Shown here one piece after another: positions 31,328 through 40,714 of a DNA stretch of 64,000 bases. A program made the position numbers and the translations under genes. Below the pieces are notes generated by a model. The model was not told where the DNA came from. It made no database searches and worked only from the letters and a program-made list of their open reading frames with translations. The stretch is taken from assembly GCF_023101345.1 (NCBI RefSeq), contig NZ_CP095848.1, positions 4,428,001-4,492,000 of the forward strand. The letters run 5' to 3'. The stretch comes from Hymenobacter sublimis. GTDB taxonomy: Bacteria; Bacteroidota; Bacteroidia; Cytophagales; Hymenobacteraceae. The stretch's first letter is position 1. The number at the start of each line of letters is the position of its first letter.

Positions 31328-33370
31328 ATGAACGTTACTAAGTTACTGTTGTCGCTGGGGTTGGTTGTCGGGGTGAATACATTGGCTAGGGCGCAACACG
31401 CCGTGTGGGCGGCGAAAATTGTAGCCGTCTCGTCGCAGAAAACGGAAGGCAAGGAGCCCTTCTCGCCGGAAAAAGTATTAGGTGAGCCAAATGCTACCCC
31501 GCTGGGCCAGGCCAGCAATGAGGCCTGGATTCCGAAAAAGGAAAGCAACAACGAGTTTATCGAGGTGCGCTTTGGCAAGTCGCTGGTAGCCAAGCAGGTG
31601 ACGGTCGTGGAAAACTTCAATCCGGGCTCCGTTTCTAAAATCGAGCTGGTGGACACCCGTGGGGCCAAGCACCAGGTGTACACCAACGACAGCCCCGGGC
31701 CCGTGCCCGAGCAGTTTCGCTCCCTACAAGTCACGTTCTCGCCGGGTACGTACCGCACCATTGGGGTAGTAGTTACCATGAATACCAAGGCCGTGAACGG
31801 CGTCAACCAGATTGACGCCATCGGCATTGCCGATGTGGCCGAGACGATGGTGAAAAAGGAGTTCAAAAACGAGCAGCCCGGCGTGACTTTCGACTCGGCC
31901 ATGGTGAACCTGGGCCCCAACGTCAACTCCAAGTATGTTGACACCCACCCGGTTATCTCGCCCGATGGTCGGACGCTGTTTTTTGCCCGTCAGGAAAGCC
32001 CGCAGAACGTGGGTGGCGCCAAAGACGTGCAGGACGTGTGGTACAGCAACCTGAGCAACCCCCAGAAGAAAACCTGGAACCAAGCCAAGAATATCGGTAG
32101 TCCCATCAATACCACCGGCCCCAACGGACTGGCCTCGGTGTCGTCGGATGGTAATACGGCCGTACTAATCAACGTGTACAACCCCGACGGCTCCCTGGAC
32201 CCCAAGGGCTTGAGCTTGGCCCGGCGCACCAAAACCGGCTGGAGCCAGCCCGTCAAGATTGAAATCGAGGATTTCTACAACAACGACGAGGAAAACGTGG
32301 ATTACTACCTCGCTACCTCGGGTAAGGTGCTGCTCATGGCCGTGGACCGGCGCGACGGGCAGGGCGAGCAGGACATCTTTGTGAGCTTCATGAAGGCCGA
32401 CGGTAAAACCTGGAGCAAACCTAAAAACCTCGGAGCCAACATCAACACCAAGAAGCCCGAGTTTGCCCCCTTCCTGGCCGCTGATGGCAAAACCTTGTAC
32501 TTCGCCTCGGAAGGGCACGGTGGCTACGGCAAAAGCGACGTGTTTTACTCCAAGCGCCTCGACGACAGCTGGACCAACTGGACCAAACCGCGCAACCTGG
32601 GCGCCAGCGTAAACTCCCCCGACTTTGACGCCTATTACACCGTATCGGCGGCGGGTGAAGATGCTTATTTGGTATCGGCGCGCAACGGCATTGGCGGCTC
32701 CAAGGACATTTTCCGCATTAGCCTGACGCCTACCTTCCGCCCGGAGGTAGTAACCCTGGTGCGCGGCAAGGTGCTGGATGCCGCTTCCAAGAAGCCGGTG
32801 GCCGCTACCATCCGTTACGAAAACCTACTGACCGGCGAAGAAATTGGGGTGGCCGAAACCAGCCCCATTGACGGCTCTTATACCATTGTACTGCCCTCGG
32901 GTGCCCACTACGGCTACCGGGCCGAGGCCAAGGACTACCTCGCCGAATCGGACAACCTCGACGTGACGGACCGCCAGAAGTACTCGGAGGTAAACCAGGA
33001 TTTGTACCTAGTGCCTTTCGCCGTAGGCCAGAGCATCAAGCTGAACAACATCTTCTTTGCTCAGAGCAAGTACTACCTGCGCGAAAACTCCTACCCCGAG
33101 TTGCTGCGCCTAGTGCGCATCCTGAAAGACTACCCGCAGGTGGAAATCAAGCTGGAAGGCCACACCGACAACCAAGGCGACCCACAACTAAACGTGAAGC
33201 TCAGCCAGGACCGCGTAAACGAGGTAAAGAAGTACCTAGTTAGCAAAGGCATCAGCGGCAACCGGATTACCACCGAGGGTTTCGGCGGTAGCAAGCCCAT
33301 TGCCAGCAACGACCAGGAAGAAACCCGCAAGCTCAACCGCCGGGTAGAGTTCCGGATTACGAAGAAGTAA
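31328..33370 (+). CDS. OmpA-family protein with discoidin-like and PD40 domains
   Basis: A 680-residue exported protein with signal peptide (MNVTKLLLSLGLVVGVNTLARA). Residues about 30-165 (FSPEKVLGEPNATPLG, EFIEVRFGKSLVAKQVTVVE) look like a galactose-binding/discoidin fold. Residues about 195-480 hold PD40/WD40-like beta-propeller repeats (HPVISPDGRTLFFARQ, EFAPFLAADGKTLYFASE). A CarboxypepD-like segment (VRGKVLDAASKKPVAATIRY) follows. The C-terminal OmpA domain (VEIKLEGHTDNQGDP, LSQDRVNEVKKYLVS) binds peptidoglycan. It is probably a periplasmic or outer-membrane-attached envelope protein. Usual Bacteroidota OmpA/PD40 proteins begin with TPR repeats; here a discoidin-like domain takes that place. 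Confidence 0.85.
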   Translation: MNVTKLLLSLGLVVGVNTLARAQHAVWAAKIVAVSSQKTEGKEPFSPEKVLGEPNATPLGQASNEAWIPKKESNNEFIEVRFGKSLVAKQVTVVENFNPGSVSKIELVDTRGAKHQVYTNDSPGPVPEQFRSLQVTFSPGTYRTIGVVVTMNTKAVNGVNQIDAIGIADVAETMVKKEFKNEQPGVTFDSAMVNLGPNVNSKYVDTHPVISPDGRTLFFARQESPQNVGGAKDVQDVWYSNLSNPQKKTWNQAKNIGSPINTTGPNGLASVSSDGNTAVLINVYNPDGSLDPKGLSLARRTKTGWSQPVKIEIEDFYNNDEENVDYYLATSGKVLLMAVDRRDGQGEQDIFVSFMKADGKTWSKPKNLGANINTKKPEFAPFLAADGKTLYFASEGHGGYGKSDVFYSKRLDDSWTNWTKPRNLGASVNSPDFDAYYTVSAAGEDAYLVSARNGIGGSKDIFRISLTPTFRPEVVTLVRGKVLDAASKKPVAATIRYENLLTGEEIGVAETSPIDGSYTIVLPSGAHYGYRAEAKDYLAESDNLDVTDRQKYSEVNQDLYLVPFAVGQSIKLNNIFFAQSKYYLRENSYPELLRLVRILKDYPQVEIKLEGHTDNQGDPQLNVKLSQDRVNEVKKYLVSKGISGNRITTEGFGGSKPIASNDQEETRKLNRRVEFRITKK

Positions 33371-33404
33371 GGCTCTTCTCAGGCTGCAAGGAGCGAGAAG
33401 CAAT

Positions 33405-33450
33405 AAACCCACCTAGCATCCTGAGCTTGCAAAGGATGCTAGGTGGGTTT
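33405..33450. terminator. Bidirectional terminator between OmpA-type gene and floA
   Basis: AAACCCACCTAGCATCC pairs perfectly with GGATGCTAGGTGGGTTT (17 bp) and runs into TTTTGGGGTTTT. The genes are convergent. Confidence 0.85.
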
Positions 33451-33484
33451 TGGGGTTTTATAGCTTTAGGTATTAGCTACTGAT

Positions 33485-34486
33485 TTAGCTCAGCCGGCCT
33501 TCGTCGCGGCCGGGTTTGGTGCTGCCGCTTTGGCCGCCGGGGTTAGCAATGGAGTCGCGCATGTCAGTGTCTGACTGAATGTTGCGCATCTTGTAGTAGT
33601 CCATCACGCCGAGGTTACCGGAGCGGAAGGCTTCGGCAATGGCCTTGGGAATCTCGGCTTCAGCTTCTACTACCCGCGACTTGGCTTCCTGCGTTTTGGC
33701 GCGGTTTTCCTGCTCCATCGCCACGGCCATGGCGCGGCGTTCCTCGGCCCGGGCTTCGGCCACGCGCAGGTCGGCGGAAGCTTGGTCGGTTTGGAGCTTG
33801 GCCCCGATATTCTCTCCGATGTCCACGTCGGCAATGTCAATAGAGAGAATTTCGAAGGCGGTGCCGGCGTCAAGGCCCTTGCTGAGCACCAGCTTGGAAA
33901 TCTTATCGGGGTTTTCGAGTACCTCCTTATGGGAGCGGGACGAGCCGATGCTGGTCACGATGCCTTCGCCCACCCGGGCCAGAATGGTTTCCTCGCCGGC
34001 CCCGCCCACGAGCTGGGCAATGTTGGCGCGAACCGTAATGCGGGCCTTGGCAATCAGCTGAATGCCGTCCTGGGCCACCGCCGCCACATTGGGCGTATTA
34101 ATTACCTTGGGATTCACGGAGGTAGTCACGGCCTCGAACACGTCGCGCCCAGCCAAGTCAATGGCCGTGGCCTGCTTGAAGCTAAGCGGGATGTTGGCTT
34201 TATCGGCCGAAATTAAGGCTTTGATAACGCTGGGAATGTTACCGCCAGCCAGGTAGTGAGTTTCCAAATCGTTGGCTGTCAGCTCCAAGCCCGCTTTAGT
34301 GGAGGTAATCAGGGAGTTGACGATAAGGGACGGCGGCACCTTTCGTACGCGCATGAAGGCCAACTGGAACAAGCTAACCCGCACTCCCGAGAACAGCGCC
34401 GTAATCCAGAGGCTGATAGGGAAAAAGTACAGGAACACCAGCAGCACAATGCCACCGACAACAATCGGGAAGAAGGGGAAGTCCAT
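33485..34486 (-). CDS. floA: Flotillin-like protein FloA
   Basis: A 333-residue protein from ATG 34486 (MDFPFFPIVVGG). An N-terminal membrane hairpin is followed by the FloA/YqfA-type SPFH domain (TSTKAGLELTANDLETHYLA, NIPLSFKQATAIDLAGRDVF, GGAGEETILARVGEGIVT). A coiled-coil region rich in Ala/Glu (ADLRVAEARAEERRAMAVAM) comes next. FloA scaffolds functional membrane microdomains. It forms an operon with the NfeD-like gene 74 nt upstream, the usual floA/nfeD pair. The frame upstream of 34486 is not conserved-looking. Confidence 0.92.
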   Translation of the reverse strand: MDFPFFPIVVGGIVLLVFLYFFPISLWITALFSGVRVSLFQLAFMRVRKVPPSLIVNSLITSTKAGLELTANDLETHYLAGGNIPSVIKALISADKANIPLSFKQATAIDLAGRDVFEAVTTSVNPKVINTPNVAAVAQDGIQLIAKARITVRANIAQLVGGAGEETILARVGEGIVTSIGSSRSHKEVLENPDKISKLVLSKGLDAGTAFEILSIDIADVDIGENIGAKLQTDQASADLRVAEARAEERRAMAVAMEQENRAKTQEAKSRVVEAEAEIPKAIAEAFRSGNLGVMDYYKMRNIQSDTDMRDSIANPGGQSGSTKPGRDEGRLS

Positions 34487-34560
34487 GCGAGATGAGAAAA
34501 GGGAAGAAGGGTAGTGCCAGACGGCAACTAACAACCAAAAAATGAGAACGTGGCCGCTGC

Positions 34561-35028
34561 TCAGGCCACGCCTTCTACTACAATGCGGTTGTGCTCAATG
34601 CCTAACACCCGCACCTGGGTACCGGCGGGCACGAACTCGCCGCGGGTAGTTACTTCGCGCCGGTCATCGTCAAAAAGTACGGTACCCGCCGGGCGCAGGG
34701 CCGAAAGGGCGCGGCCGGTAGTGCCGGGCTGCACATCGGGGTGGCGCACATCCTGCACGCGGGCGTGGTTGACGTTGGTCAGGGCCACCCGGTTGATGGC
34801 CCGGGGCCGCAGCCCCAGATACACCAGCACCCCGATAGCCACCGTGGAGCTGCCCAGCAGAACGTGGCCGGTAGTAGCGCCTAGGTCGCGGTAACTAAAC
34901 CAAATTCCGGCCGCCAGCAGGCCAAATCCTACCAGCCCTACCACGGTAGTGCCCGGAATGAAAATTACTTCGGCCACCAGAAACAGCAGGCCAAATACAA
35001 GCAGCAGCGCAATTGTGAGCCAGTCCAT
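34561..35028 (-). CDS. NfeD-family membrane protein
   Basis: A 155-residue protein of the short NfeD type without the protease domain. Membrane helices cover about residues 5-75 (LFLVAEVIFIPGTTVVGLVG). The C-terminal OB-fold soluble domain includes PGTTGRALSALRPAGTVLFD and GTQVRVLGIEHNRIVVE, the NfeD signature. It is the first gene of the floA operon and is expected to act with the flotillin in the membrane. Confidence 0.9.
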   Translation of the reverse strand: MDWLTIALLLVFGLLFLVAEVIFIPGTTVVGLVGFGLLAAGIWFSYRDLGATTGHVLLGSSTVAIGVLVYLGLRPRAINRVALTNVNHARVQDVRHPDVQPGTTGRALSALRPAGTVLFDDDRREVTTRGEFVPAGTQVRVLGIEHNRIVVEGVA

Positions 35029-35140
35029 AACGGTAGGAGATTAGGTTGAGAAAAGATACGCAGAAGCTGGCTCAGTGGCACAGGAAGTTTAGGCAGCGGC
35101 CCGCGGCAACCTCACCCTGACTGGCGCGTTAGCAGAAACT

Positions 35141-35662
35141 ATGAGCCGTGCATTTACTAAGGAAGACGATTCGCTGGAGGCCCCCATTATTCCGCCCCGC
35201 GCCGCCCTGCCGCCGGGTACGCCCAACTACGTCACCCCCGAAGGCTTGGAACTGCTGCGCCAGGAGTTAACGGCCTTGGAAGCTGAGCGTACCTTAGCCG
35301 AAGCCAATCGGGAAAACGATGCCGACCGCACCCGCCGCCTCACCGTGCTCAACGGCCAACTCAGCGCCCTCAACTCGCGCCTGGCCAGCGCCAAAGTGGT
35401 AGACCCGCGCAGCCAACCGGTTAAGGAAGTGCGCTTCGGCGCTACCGTTACGTTGCGGCCAGTTGGCGGCGGCAACGCGTCTGAGCGGCGCTTTACTATC
35501 GTGGGGGTAGACGAAGCGTCAGTCGCGGCGGGCAAAGTGGCTTTTGTTGCCCCCATTGCCCGCGCCGTGCAGGGAGCCAAGCTAGGCCAACGCGTGCAGG
35601 TACGGCTCGGTGCCAAGGCGGAGGAAATGGAGGTAGCAGCTATCCGCTACGGGCAGGACTAG
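35141..35662 (+). CDS. GreA/GreB-family transcript cleavage factor
   Basis: A 173-residue protein. The N-terminal coiled-coil hairpin (EGLELLRQELTALEAE, then ANRENDADRTRRLTVLNGQL) carries acidic residues at its tip as in Gre factors. The C-terminal FKBP-like domain has VRFGATVTLRPVGGG, RFTIVGVDEASVAAGKVAFV and PIARAVQGAKLGQRVQV. Gre proteins rescue backtracked RNA polymerase. The PNYVTPEGL start resembles GreB; a ~30-residue N-terminal extension is present. A small gene follows after about 50 nt. Confidence 0.87.
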   Translation: MSRAFTKEDDSLEAPIIPPRAALPPGTPNYVTPEGLELLRQELTALEAERTLAEANRENDADRTRRLTVLNGQLSALNSRLASAKVVDPRSQPVKEVRFGATVTLRPVGGGNASERRFTIVGVDEASVAAGKVAFVAPIARAVQGAKLGQRVQVRLGAKAEEMEVAAIRYGQD

Positions 35663-35716
35663 GCGAGCCTATTTATGGGTAGGGAACCTGCCGGCGGCTC
35701 CGGCGTACTACCGCGC

Positions 35717-35962
35717 ATGATGCAACAACGCGAAGTAACCGACTCTCATAATACTACCTGGACCTGCGTACAAGCTTACGCCGGAGTAGAAACCGCCGCC
35801 ACAGCCGAGGCCGTGGAGCGCAGCGCCACCAACCAAGGTGGGGTAACGGTGGTATGTACTCCTCGCGGCGGCGCCCAAACTGTGCGTCTGGAGCTGGCTT
35901 CCGATTGGCAGCAAAACCTGTCGGATGAGGAGTTGCAGCAAGCCATTGCCGCCGCCCGGTAA
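35717..35962 (+). CDS. Small conserved-looking protein of unknown function
   Basis: An 81-residue protein from ATG 35717 (MMQQREVTDSHNTTWTCVQA). The frame can start at 35675, but that extension is low-complexity. No family is recognised. It is polar, without signal or membrane segment; the C-terminal part (LASDWQQNLSDEELQQAIAA) is helical and acidic. It closely follows the Gre gene and ends 5 nt before a strong terminator, so it is probably the last gene of that transcript. Confidence 0.65.
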   Translation: MMQQREVTDSHNTTWTCVQAYAGVETAATAEAVERSATNQGGVTVVCTPRGGAQTVRLELASDWQQNLSDEELQQAIAAAR

Positions 35963-35966
35963 AAAG

Positions 35967-36010
35967 AAAAGCCCCTCATCCTAAGCACTGCTCAGGATGA
36001 GGGGCTTTTT
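35967..36010. terminator. Bidirectional terminator between the small gene and proS
   Basis: AAAAGCCCCTCATCCT pairs with AGGATGAGGGGCTTTTT over an 11-nt loop, with U-tracts on both strands. Confidence 0.9.
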
Positions 36011-36030
36011 ACTTGCTACTCAAGGTAGCT

Positions 36031-37506
36031 TTAGTAAGCGCGGGCGAAGTGGGCGCGGCGCGTGGAAGGCTTGCCCGTCACGATGCAAACGCCTTCTTCC
36101 TCCGGCTCAGCCAGGGCCAGGCAGCGGATGGTGGCCTTGGTTTCCTCCTTGATGCGCTCCTCGGTTTCAGAGGTGCCATCGTAGTGGGCCACCACGAAGC
36201 CGCCTTTGCCATCGAGCACTTGCTTGAACTCCTCGTAGCTTTCCACGCGGGTAGTGTGTTCCTCGCGGAAGTTGAGGGCCCGGCGGTAGATGTTCTGCTG
36301 AATGTCCTGCAGCAACTGGTCCACGCTGTTCACGATGTCCGAAAGGGGTAGGGTCAGCTTCTCCTTGGTGTCGCGGCGAGCTACTTCCAGGGTGCCGGCG
36401 TCCAGGTCGCGCATGCCCACGGCAATACGCACGGGCACGCCTTTCAGCTCCCATTCGGCAAACTTGAAGCCGGGGCGCTCGGTGTCCCGGTCGTCTACCT
36501 TCACCGATATGCCGCGCTCAATCAGGCCCATTTGCATGGGGCGGATGCGCTCCATCAGCTCGTCGAGCTGGCCGGTTTTGTAGATGGGCACAATCACCAC
36601 CTGAATCGGGGCCAATTTGGGGGGTAGCACCAGGCCTTCATCATCAGAATGAGCCATAACCAGGGCGCCCATGAGGCGGGTGCTCACGCCCCAGCTCGTG
36701 CCCCACACGTACTCCAGGCCGCCGGCCTTGTTGGCGAACTGCACGTCAAAGGCCTTGGCGAAGTTCTGACCCAGGAAGTGAGAAGTGCCCGCCTGCAGGG
36801 CCTTGCCATCTTGCATCAAGCCCTCAATGCAATAGGTTTCCAGGGCGCCGGCAAACCGCTCGTTTTCAGTTTTTACCCCTTTCACTACGGGTAGGGCCAG
36901 CCACTCTTCGGCAAACTGGGCGTACACCTCCAGCATCTGGCGGGTTTCGGCCAGGGCTTCCTCGGCGGTAGCGTGGGCCGTATGGCCTTCCTGCCACAGG
37001 AACTCGGCGGTGCGCAGAAACAAGCGGGTACGCATCTCCCAGCGCACTACGTTGGCCCACTGATTGATCAGTAGCGGCAGGTCGCGGTAGCTCTGAATCC
37101 AGTTTTTGTAAGTGCTCCAGATGATGGCCTCCGAAGTGGGGCGCACAATCAGCTCCTCTTCTAGCTTGGCGTTAGGATCAACGCGCAACTTACCCGGCTT
37201 GTCGGGGTCATTCTGCAGGCGGTAGTGCGTAACGACGGCGCATTCCTTGGCGAATCCTTCGGCGTTTTTTTCCTCCGCTTCAAACAAGCTTTTGGGCACG
37301 AACAGCGGGAAATACGCGTTCTGATGGCCAGTGCGCTTGAACATATCATCGAGGGTGCGCTGCATTTTTTCCCAGATGGCGTAACCGTAGGGCTTAATCA
37401 CCATGCAGCCCCGCACGGAGGAGTTCTCGGCCAAACCAGCACGCTTTACCAACTCGTTGTACCACAGCGAGTAATCTTCACTGCGCTTGGGCAAACTTTT
37501 GCTCAT
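36031..37506 (-). CDS. proS: Prolyl-tRNA synthetase (archaeal/eukaryal type)
   Basis: A 491-residue class II synthetase charging tRNA(Pro). GCMVIKPYGYAIWEKMQRTL, VRPTSEAIIWSTYKNWIQSY (motif 2 region), GTSHFLGQNFAKAFDVQF and ALVMAHSDDEGLVLPPKLAP (motif 3 region) are diagnostic. It lacks the editing insert of the classic bacterial form and ends with the C-terminal zinc-like/YXX tail (FARAY) of the short archaeal-type group. Transcribed towards the convergent terminator at 35967. Confidence 0.95.
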   Translation of the reverse strand: MSKSLPKRSEDYSLWYNELVKRAGLAENSSVRGCMVIKPYGYAIWEKMQRTLDDMFKRTGHQNAYFPLFVPKSLFEAEEKNAEGFAKECAVVTHYRLQNDPDKPGKLRVDPNAKLEEELIVRPTSEAIIWSTYKNWIQSYRDLPLLINQWANVVRWEMRTRLFLRTAEFLWQEGHTAHATAEEALAETRQMLEVYAQFAEEWLALPVVKGVKTENERFAGALETYCIEGLMQDGKALQAGTSHFLGQNFAKAFDVQFANKAGGLEYVWGTSWGVSTRLMGALVMAHSDDEGLVLPPKLAPIQVVIVPIYKTGQLDELMERIRPMQMGLIERGISVKVDDRDTERPGFKFAEWELKGVPVRIAVGMRDLDAGTLEVARRDTKEKLTLPLSDIVNSVDQLLQDIQQNIYRRALNFREEHTTRVESYEEFKQVLDGKGGFVVAHYDGTSETEERIKEETKATIRCLALAEPEEEGVCIVTGKPSTRRAHFARAY

Positions 37507-37695
37507 ATTCAGAGTATCTTAGAGGTAGTGAAAAAGTTCCTTTTTTTGGTACAAGATTTGTCGCACAAAAAAGGGCACCGTTTCGGGTCCAAATTACGTT
37601 ATTAAATTCGGAGGTGAAGGCCCGTTTCTGGTCCTGGCGCCGCCGGGTCATCTTCGCTCTTCATCTTCCGGATCATTCCTTACGCGCAAGCAGCC

Positions 37696-39015
37696 ATGAA
37701 AAAATTATTTCCATCCGTGTTACCCGCCATGGCCCTGCTTACGCTAGGAAGCTGTGCGGGCACATCGGCCCTCACCTCCACCACGGAGACGGACGGTGTC
37801 TATTATTCTTCCCAGGACCGCACGACGGCCGTGCAAACTACTACTGTAGCCAGCACCGAAGAAACTACCGATACGAGTGGCGACGTAGCTAACCCCGACT
37901 ACGCCGGGCCTACTAGTTCCCGCTCCAGCGGCAGCTCAGAGTACTACGATGACGATTACTACGCAGCCCGCCTGCGGCGCTTCCACCAGCCCTCGTACCG
38001 GGGCTTAGGCCTAGGCTACTATGACTTCGCCTACACCGATCCTTTTTGGTACGGTGGCCCGGCGTATTCTTTCTACGACCCCTTCTATAGCCCATACTGG
38101 GGTCTGGGTTCCTACGTGAACATCAACATTGGCTTCGGCCGGCCTTGGTACCGTCCGTGGGGTGGCTACGGCTATAGCCCCTACGATTACTACGGGTACA
38201 ATCCCTACGGTTACGGCTTTGGCCGGCCCTGGGGCGGCTACTACGGAGGCGGCTTTGGTAACTACTATGGCGGTGGCTACTATGGTGGTGGCGGCTACGG
38301 CGGGGGCGGCTACTTTGGGGGTAGAGGTTATGACCGAGTGCAACGCTCCGTTGTGACGGGCACCCGCAGCCAGATGAACAGCACCGCGGGCGGCTCCACC
38401 GATAATACGCCCCGCCCCGTAGTGGGCAGCCGCACGCGCAGCGACATGGCCGAAAGCGGACTGGTAGCGCCCGGCGCCAGCAACTCGGCGGGCGTTACCG
38501 CCACGCCGGCCGCTTCGCCTACCGGTGGGCGCGGCCGCTACCGCGACGCGCTTCCGGGTGACAGAGCGCAGCCGACAACTCCTACCGCAACTGAGGGCCG
38601 GGTAGCGGAAGCTACACCTACCACCACGGCGCCGCCCGCGCGCCGGTGGCGCGTACTCAGCGAAAACAACACGGGAGCCGCCACGGAAGCTGGCACCGAG
38701 CCCACCCGTAGCCGCCGCGCCTGGGATAATACGGCGGGCACGCGCAGTCAGGCCAGCGAGGCCGGCGGAACCGTTGCGCAGCCGCGTCGGGAGCGAGTGT
38801 ACCAGCAGCCTACCCGTACCTACTCTGAGTCTTCGGGCTCTTCGGAATCGGGCCGCTCGTACTCGCAACCATCCCGCTCATACTCTGAGCCCTCACGTTC
38901 TTACTCCCAGCCTTCCCGCAGCTTTGATGGCGGCGGCAACAGTGGCGGAAGCAGCGGAACCCGCAGCAGTGGAGGCGGCGGAAGCAGCAGCGGCGGTCGG
39001 GGCCGGGGTAACTAA
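37696..39015 (+). CDS. GY-rich, low-complexity lipoprotein
   Basis: A 439-residue lipoprotein (MKKLFPSVLPAMALLTLGSC, lipobox Cys20). The mature chain has three parts: a Ser/Thr-rich linker; an aromatic, Gly/Tyr/Pro-rich block at about residues 95-215 with many GGY and YYG repeats; and a C-terminal disordered half with SYSQPSR/SYSEPSR tandem repeats and a Gly/Ser tail. No enzymatic domain is seen. It is probably surface-exposed and may be adhesive or structural. Composition-rich proteins of this kind are common in Bacteroidota envelopes; function unknown. Confidence 0.75.
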   Translation: MKKLFPSVLPAMALLTLGSCAGTSALTSTTETDGVYYSSQDRTTAVQTTTVASTEETTDTSGDVANPDYAGPTSSRSSGSSEYYDDDYYAARLRRFHQPSYRGLGLGYYDFAYTDPFWYGGPAYSFYDPFYSPYWGLGSYVNINIGFGRPWYRPWGGYGYSPYDYYGYNPYGYGFGRPWGGYYGGGFGNYYGGGYYGGGGYGGGGYFGGRGYDRVQRSVVTGTRSQMNSTAGGSTDNTPRPVVGSRTRSDMAESGLVAPGASNSAGVTATPAASPTGGRGRYRDALPGDRAQPTTPTATEGRVAEATPTTTAPPARRWRVLSENNTGAATEAGTEPTRSRRAWDNTAGTRSQASEAGGTVAQPRRERVYQQPTRTYSESSGSSESGRSYSQPSRSYSEPSRSYSQPSRSFDGGGNSGGSSGTRSSGGGGSSSGGRGRGN

Positions 39016-39057
39016 GTAACCGGGCCCTCGGGCAACTCATTTTTATTTTATGTGTAA

Positions 39058-39081
39058 CGCCGGCTCCAAAGGGAGCCGGCG
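39058..39081 (+). terminator. Hairpin before the FadL-like gene
   Basis: CGCCGGCTCC and GGAGCCGGCG form a perfect 10-bp stem with a 4-nt loop, followed by CTTATTCTC. The weak U-run makes it a modest terminator for the lipoprotein gene. Confidence 0.55.
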
Positions 39082-39096
39082 CTTATTCTCACCCAC

Positions 39097-40614
39097 ATGA
39101 AAAACCTGAAATATTACCTGGCCGCGGCGTTGCTCGGCCCGGCTAGCTACGGCTTTGCCCAAAGCGCATCGGACGCGCTGCGCTTTTCCCGTACGCAAAT
39201 TGGCGGCACGGCGCGTACCCTGGGCATCGGGGGCGCCAGCTCCGCGGTGGGTGCCGACTTCGGAAGTATCTTGACTAACCCGGCGGGGCTAGGCCTGTTT
39301 CAGCGCTCGGAAATCAGTTTCTCGCCTGGGTTTGGTTCTAGCAATATCTCCACTCAAGCTTTTGGTACCAGCAGCTCCGACTCGCGCAACTACCTGCAAA
39401 TCGGAAGTTTAGGTATTGCCTTTTCTGGCCGCCGGCCCGATGGGGACAACCCTACCCCGTGGCGCGGTGGAACCTTTGCTTTTGGCCTGAACCGCATCAA
39501 CGACTTCAACCAGAACCTGCGCTACTCTGCTACCCCGCCCCTGGACCAGGATATCCTGGAGCGGCTTAATAATGTGCCTCTTGATCAGCTAACGATTCTG
39601 GACGACCTCGCCTACGAGGCCTTGCTAACGGAGCGGGATGATGAAGGAGCCTACATTCCAGGGGACTACGACGCGACGGGTCAGCTCACGCAACGCGAGA
39701 CTATTCAGCGCAGCGGTGGCCAGACGCAGTTTGACTTCGGCTACGCGAATAGTTACCAAGATAAGCTGTACGTAGGCGGAGCCATTGGCATTGTAAGCAC
39801 ACGCTACAACGTAGTATCTACGCTAACAGCCACTGACCCAGCGGCGCCTAGTAGCGCCCCCGGCACTGCCTTTGCCAATCTGAATTTGCGGGAAAATATT
39901 CAAACCCGCGGCACAGGTGTTAATGCTCGCCTCGGGGTCATTTACCGACCTAACGACGTCTTACGTTTGGGCGCTTCGGTGCAGTCGCCTACCTACTCCC
40001 AGCTGGTCGAAACGTACAGCGCTTCCTTGGACGTAGCCTACGATACGCCCATTACCTTGCCAAACGGCAGCACTTTTTCCTCGGGCAACGCCAACTTTCC
40101 GGCCGAGGATTTGGGTTACACCCTCACGTCGCCTTTCCGGGCTACGGGGGGCGCGGCGCTGGTGCTGGGCAAATATGGTTTCGTGAGTGCCGACGCAGAA
40201 TACGTGAACTACGGGCAGGCTCGTTTTGGCTACGATGACACTGATACCAACAGCAGCGGCGTAGATCCTACCGACTTGGGCCCTACCAACGATGCCATCA
40301 AGCAGCAGTATCAGTCGACTGTAAACCTGCGGGTAGGTGGGGAACTGCGCCTCGATATCTTTCGGGTGCGGGCCGGCTTCGCCCACTACGGCGACCCGTA
40401 CAAAAACAACAGCCGTATAGACCGAAGCCAGAATTTCTACACAGGCGGGCTAGGGCTGCGCCAAAAGAATTTTTTCCTGGACGTAGCCGGGGTATACTCC
40501 TCGGGCAACCAAGTATACACGCCCTACGAGCTAGCGAATCCGCAAAAAACGCCCGCCATCGATGTGGAGGACAAGCGGTTCACGACTACCCTCACGGCCG
40601 GCTTCTTATTCTAG
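39097..40614 (+). CDS. FadL/OmpP1-family outer-membrane protein
   Basis: A 505-residue exported beta-barrel with signal peptide (MKNLKYYLAAALLGPASYGFA). The start of the mature protein (ALRFSRTQIGGTARTLGIGG, SILTNPAGLGLFQRSEISF) is the FadL/Toluene_X signature with the NPAG turn. The remainder alternates amphipathic strands and ends in an aromatic residue (TAGFLF), as outer-membrane barrels do. FadL proteins import hydrophobic molecules such as long-chain fatty acids; the ligand here is unknown. Confidence 0.87.
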   Translation: MKNLKYYLAAALLGPASYGFAQSASDALRFSRTQIGGTARTLGIGGASSAVGADFGSILTNPAGLGLFQRSEISFSPGFGSSNISTQAFGTSSSDSRNYLQIGSLGIAFSGRRPDGDNPTPWRGGTFAFGLNRINDFNQNLRYSATPPLDQDILERLNNVPLDQLTILDDLAYEALLTERDDEGAYIPGDYDATGQLTQRETIQRSGGQTQFDFGYANSYQDKLYVGGAIGIVSTRYNVVSTLTATDPAAPSSAPGTAFANLNLRENIQTRGTGVNARLGVIYRPNDVLRLGASVQSPTYSQLVETYSASLDVAYDTPITLPNGSTFSSGNANFPAEDLGYTLTSPFRATGGAALVLGKYGFVSADAEYVNYGQARFGYDDTDTNSSGVDPTDLGPTNDAIKQQYQSTVNLRVGGELRLDIFRVRAGFAHYGDPYKNNSRIDRSQNFYTGGLGLRQKNFFLDVAGVYSSGNQVYTPYELANPQKTPAIDVEDKRFTTTLTAGFLF

Positions 40615-40639
40615 CGCCTGCTATATACTATGCACCAAT

Positions 40640-40674
40640 ACAAGGGGCTCCTCATTGAATGAGGAACCCCTTGT
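40640..40674. terminator. Bidirectional terminator hairpin
   Basis: CAAGGGG-c-TCCTCATT pairs with AATGAGGA-a-CCCCTTG (one mismatch) between convergent genes. Confidence 0.75.
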
Positions 40675-40714
40675 GTTAGTATGGACCCTGGCGCTACGTA
40701 GGCTTCGGGCCCGA

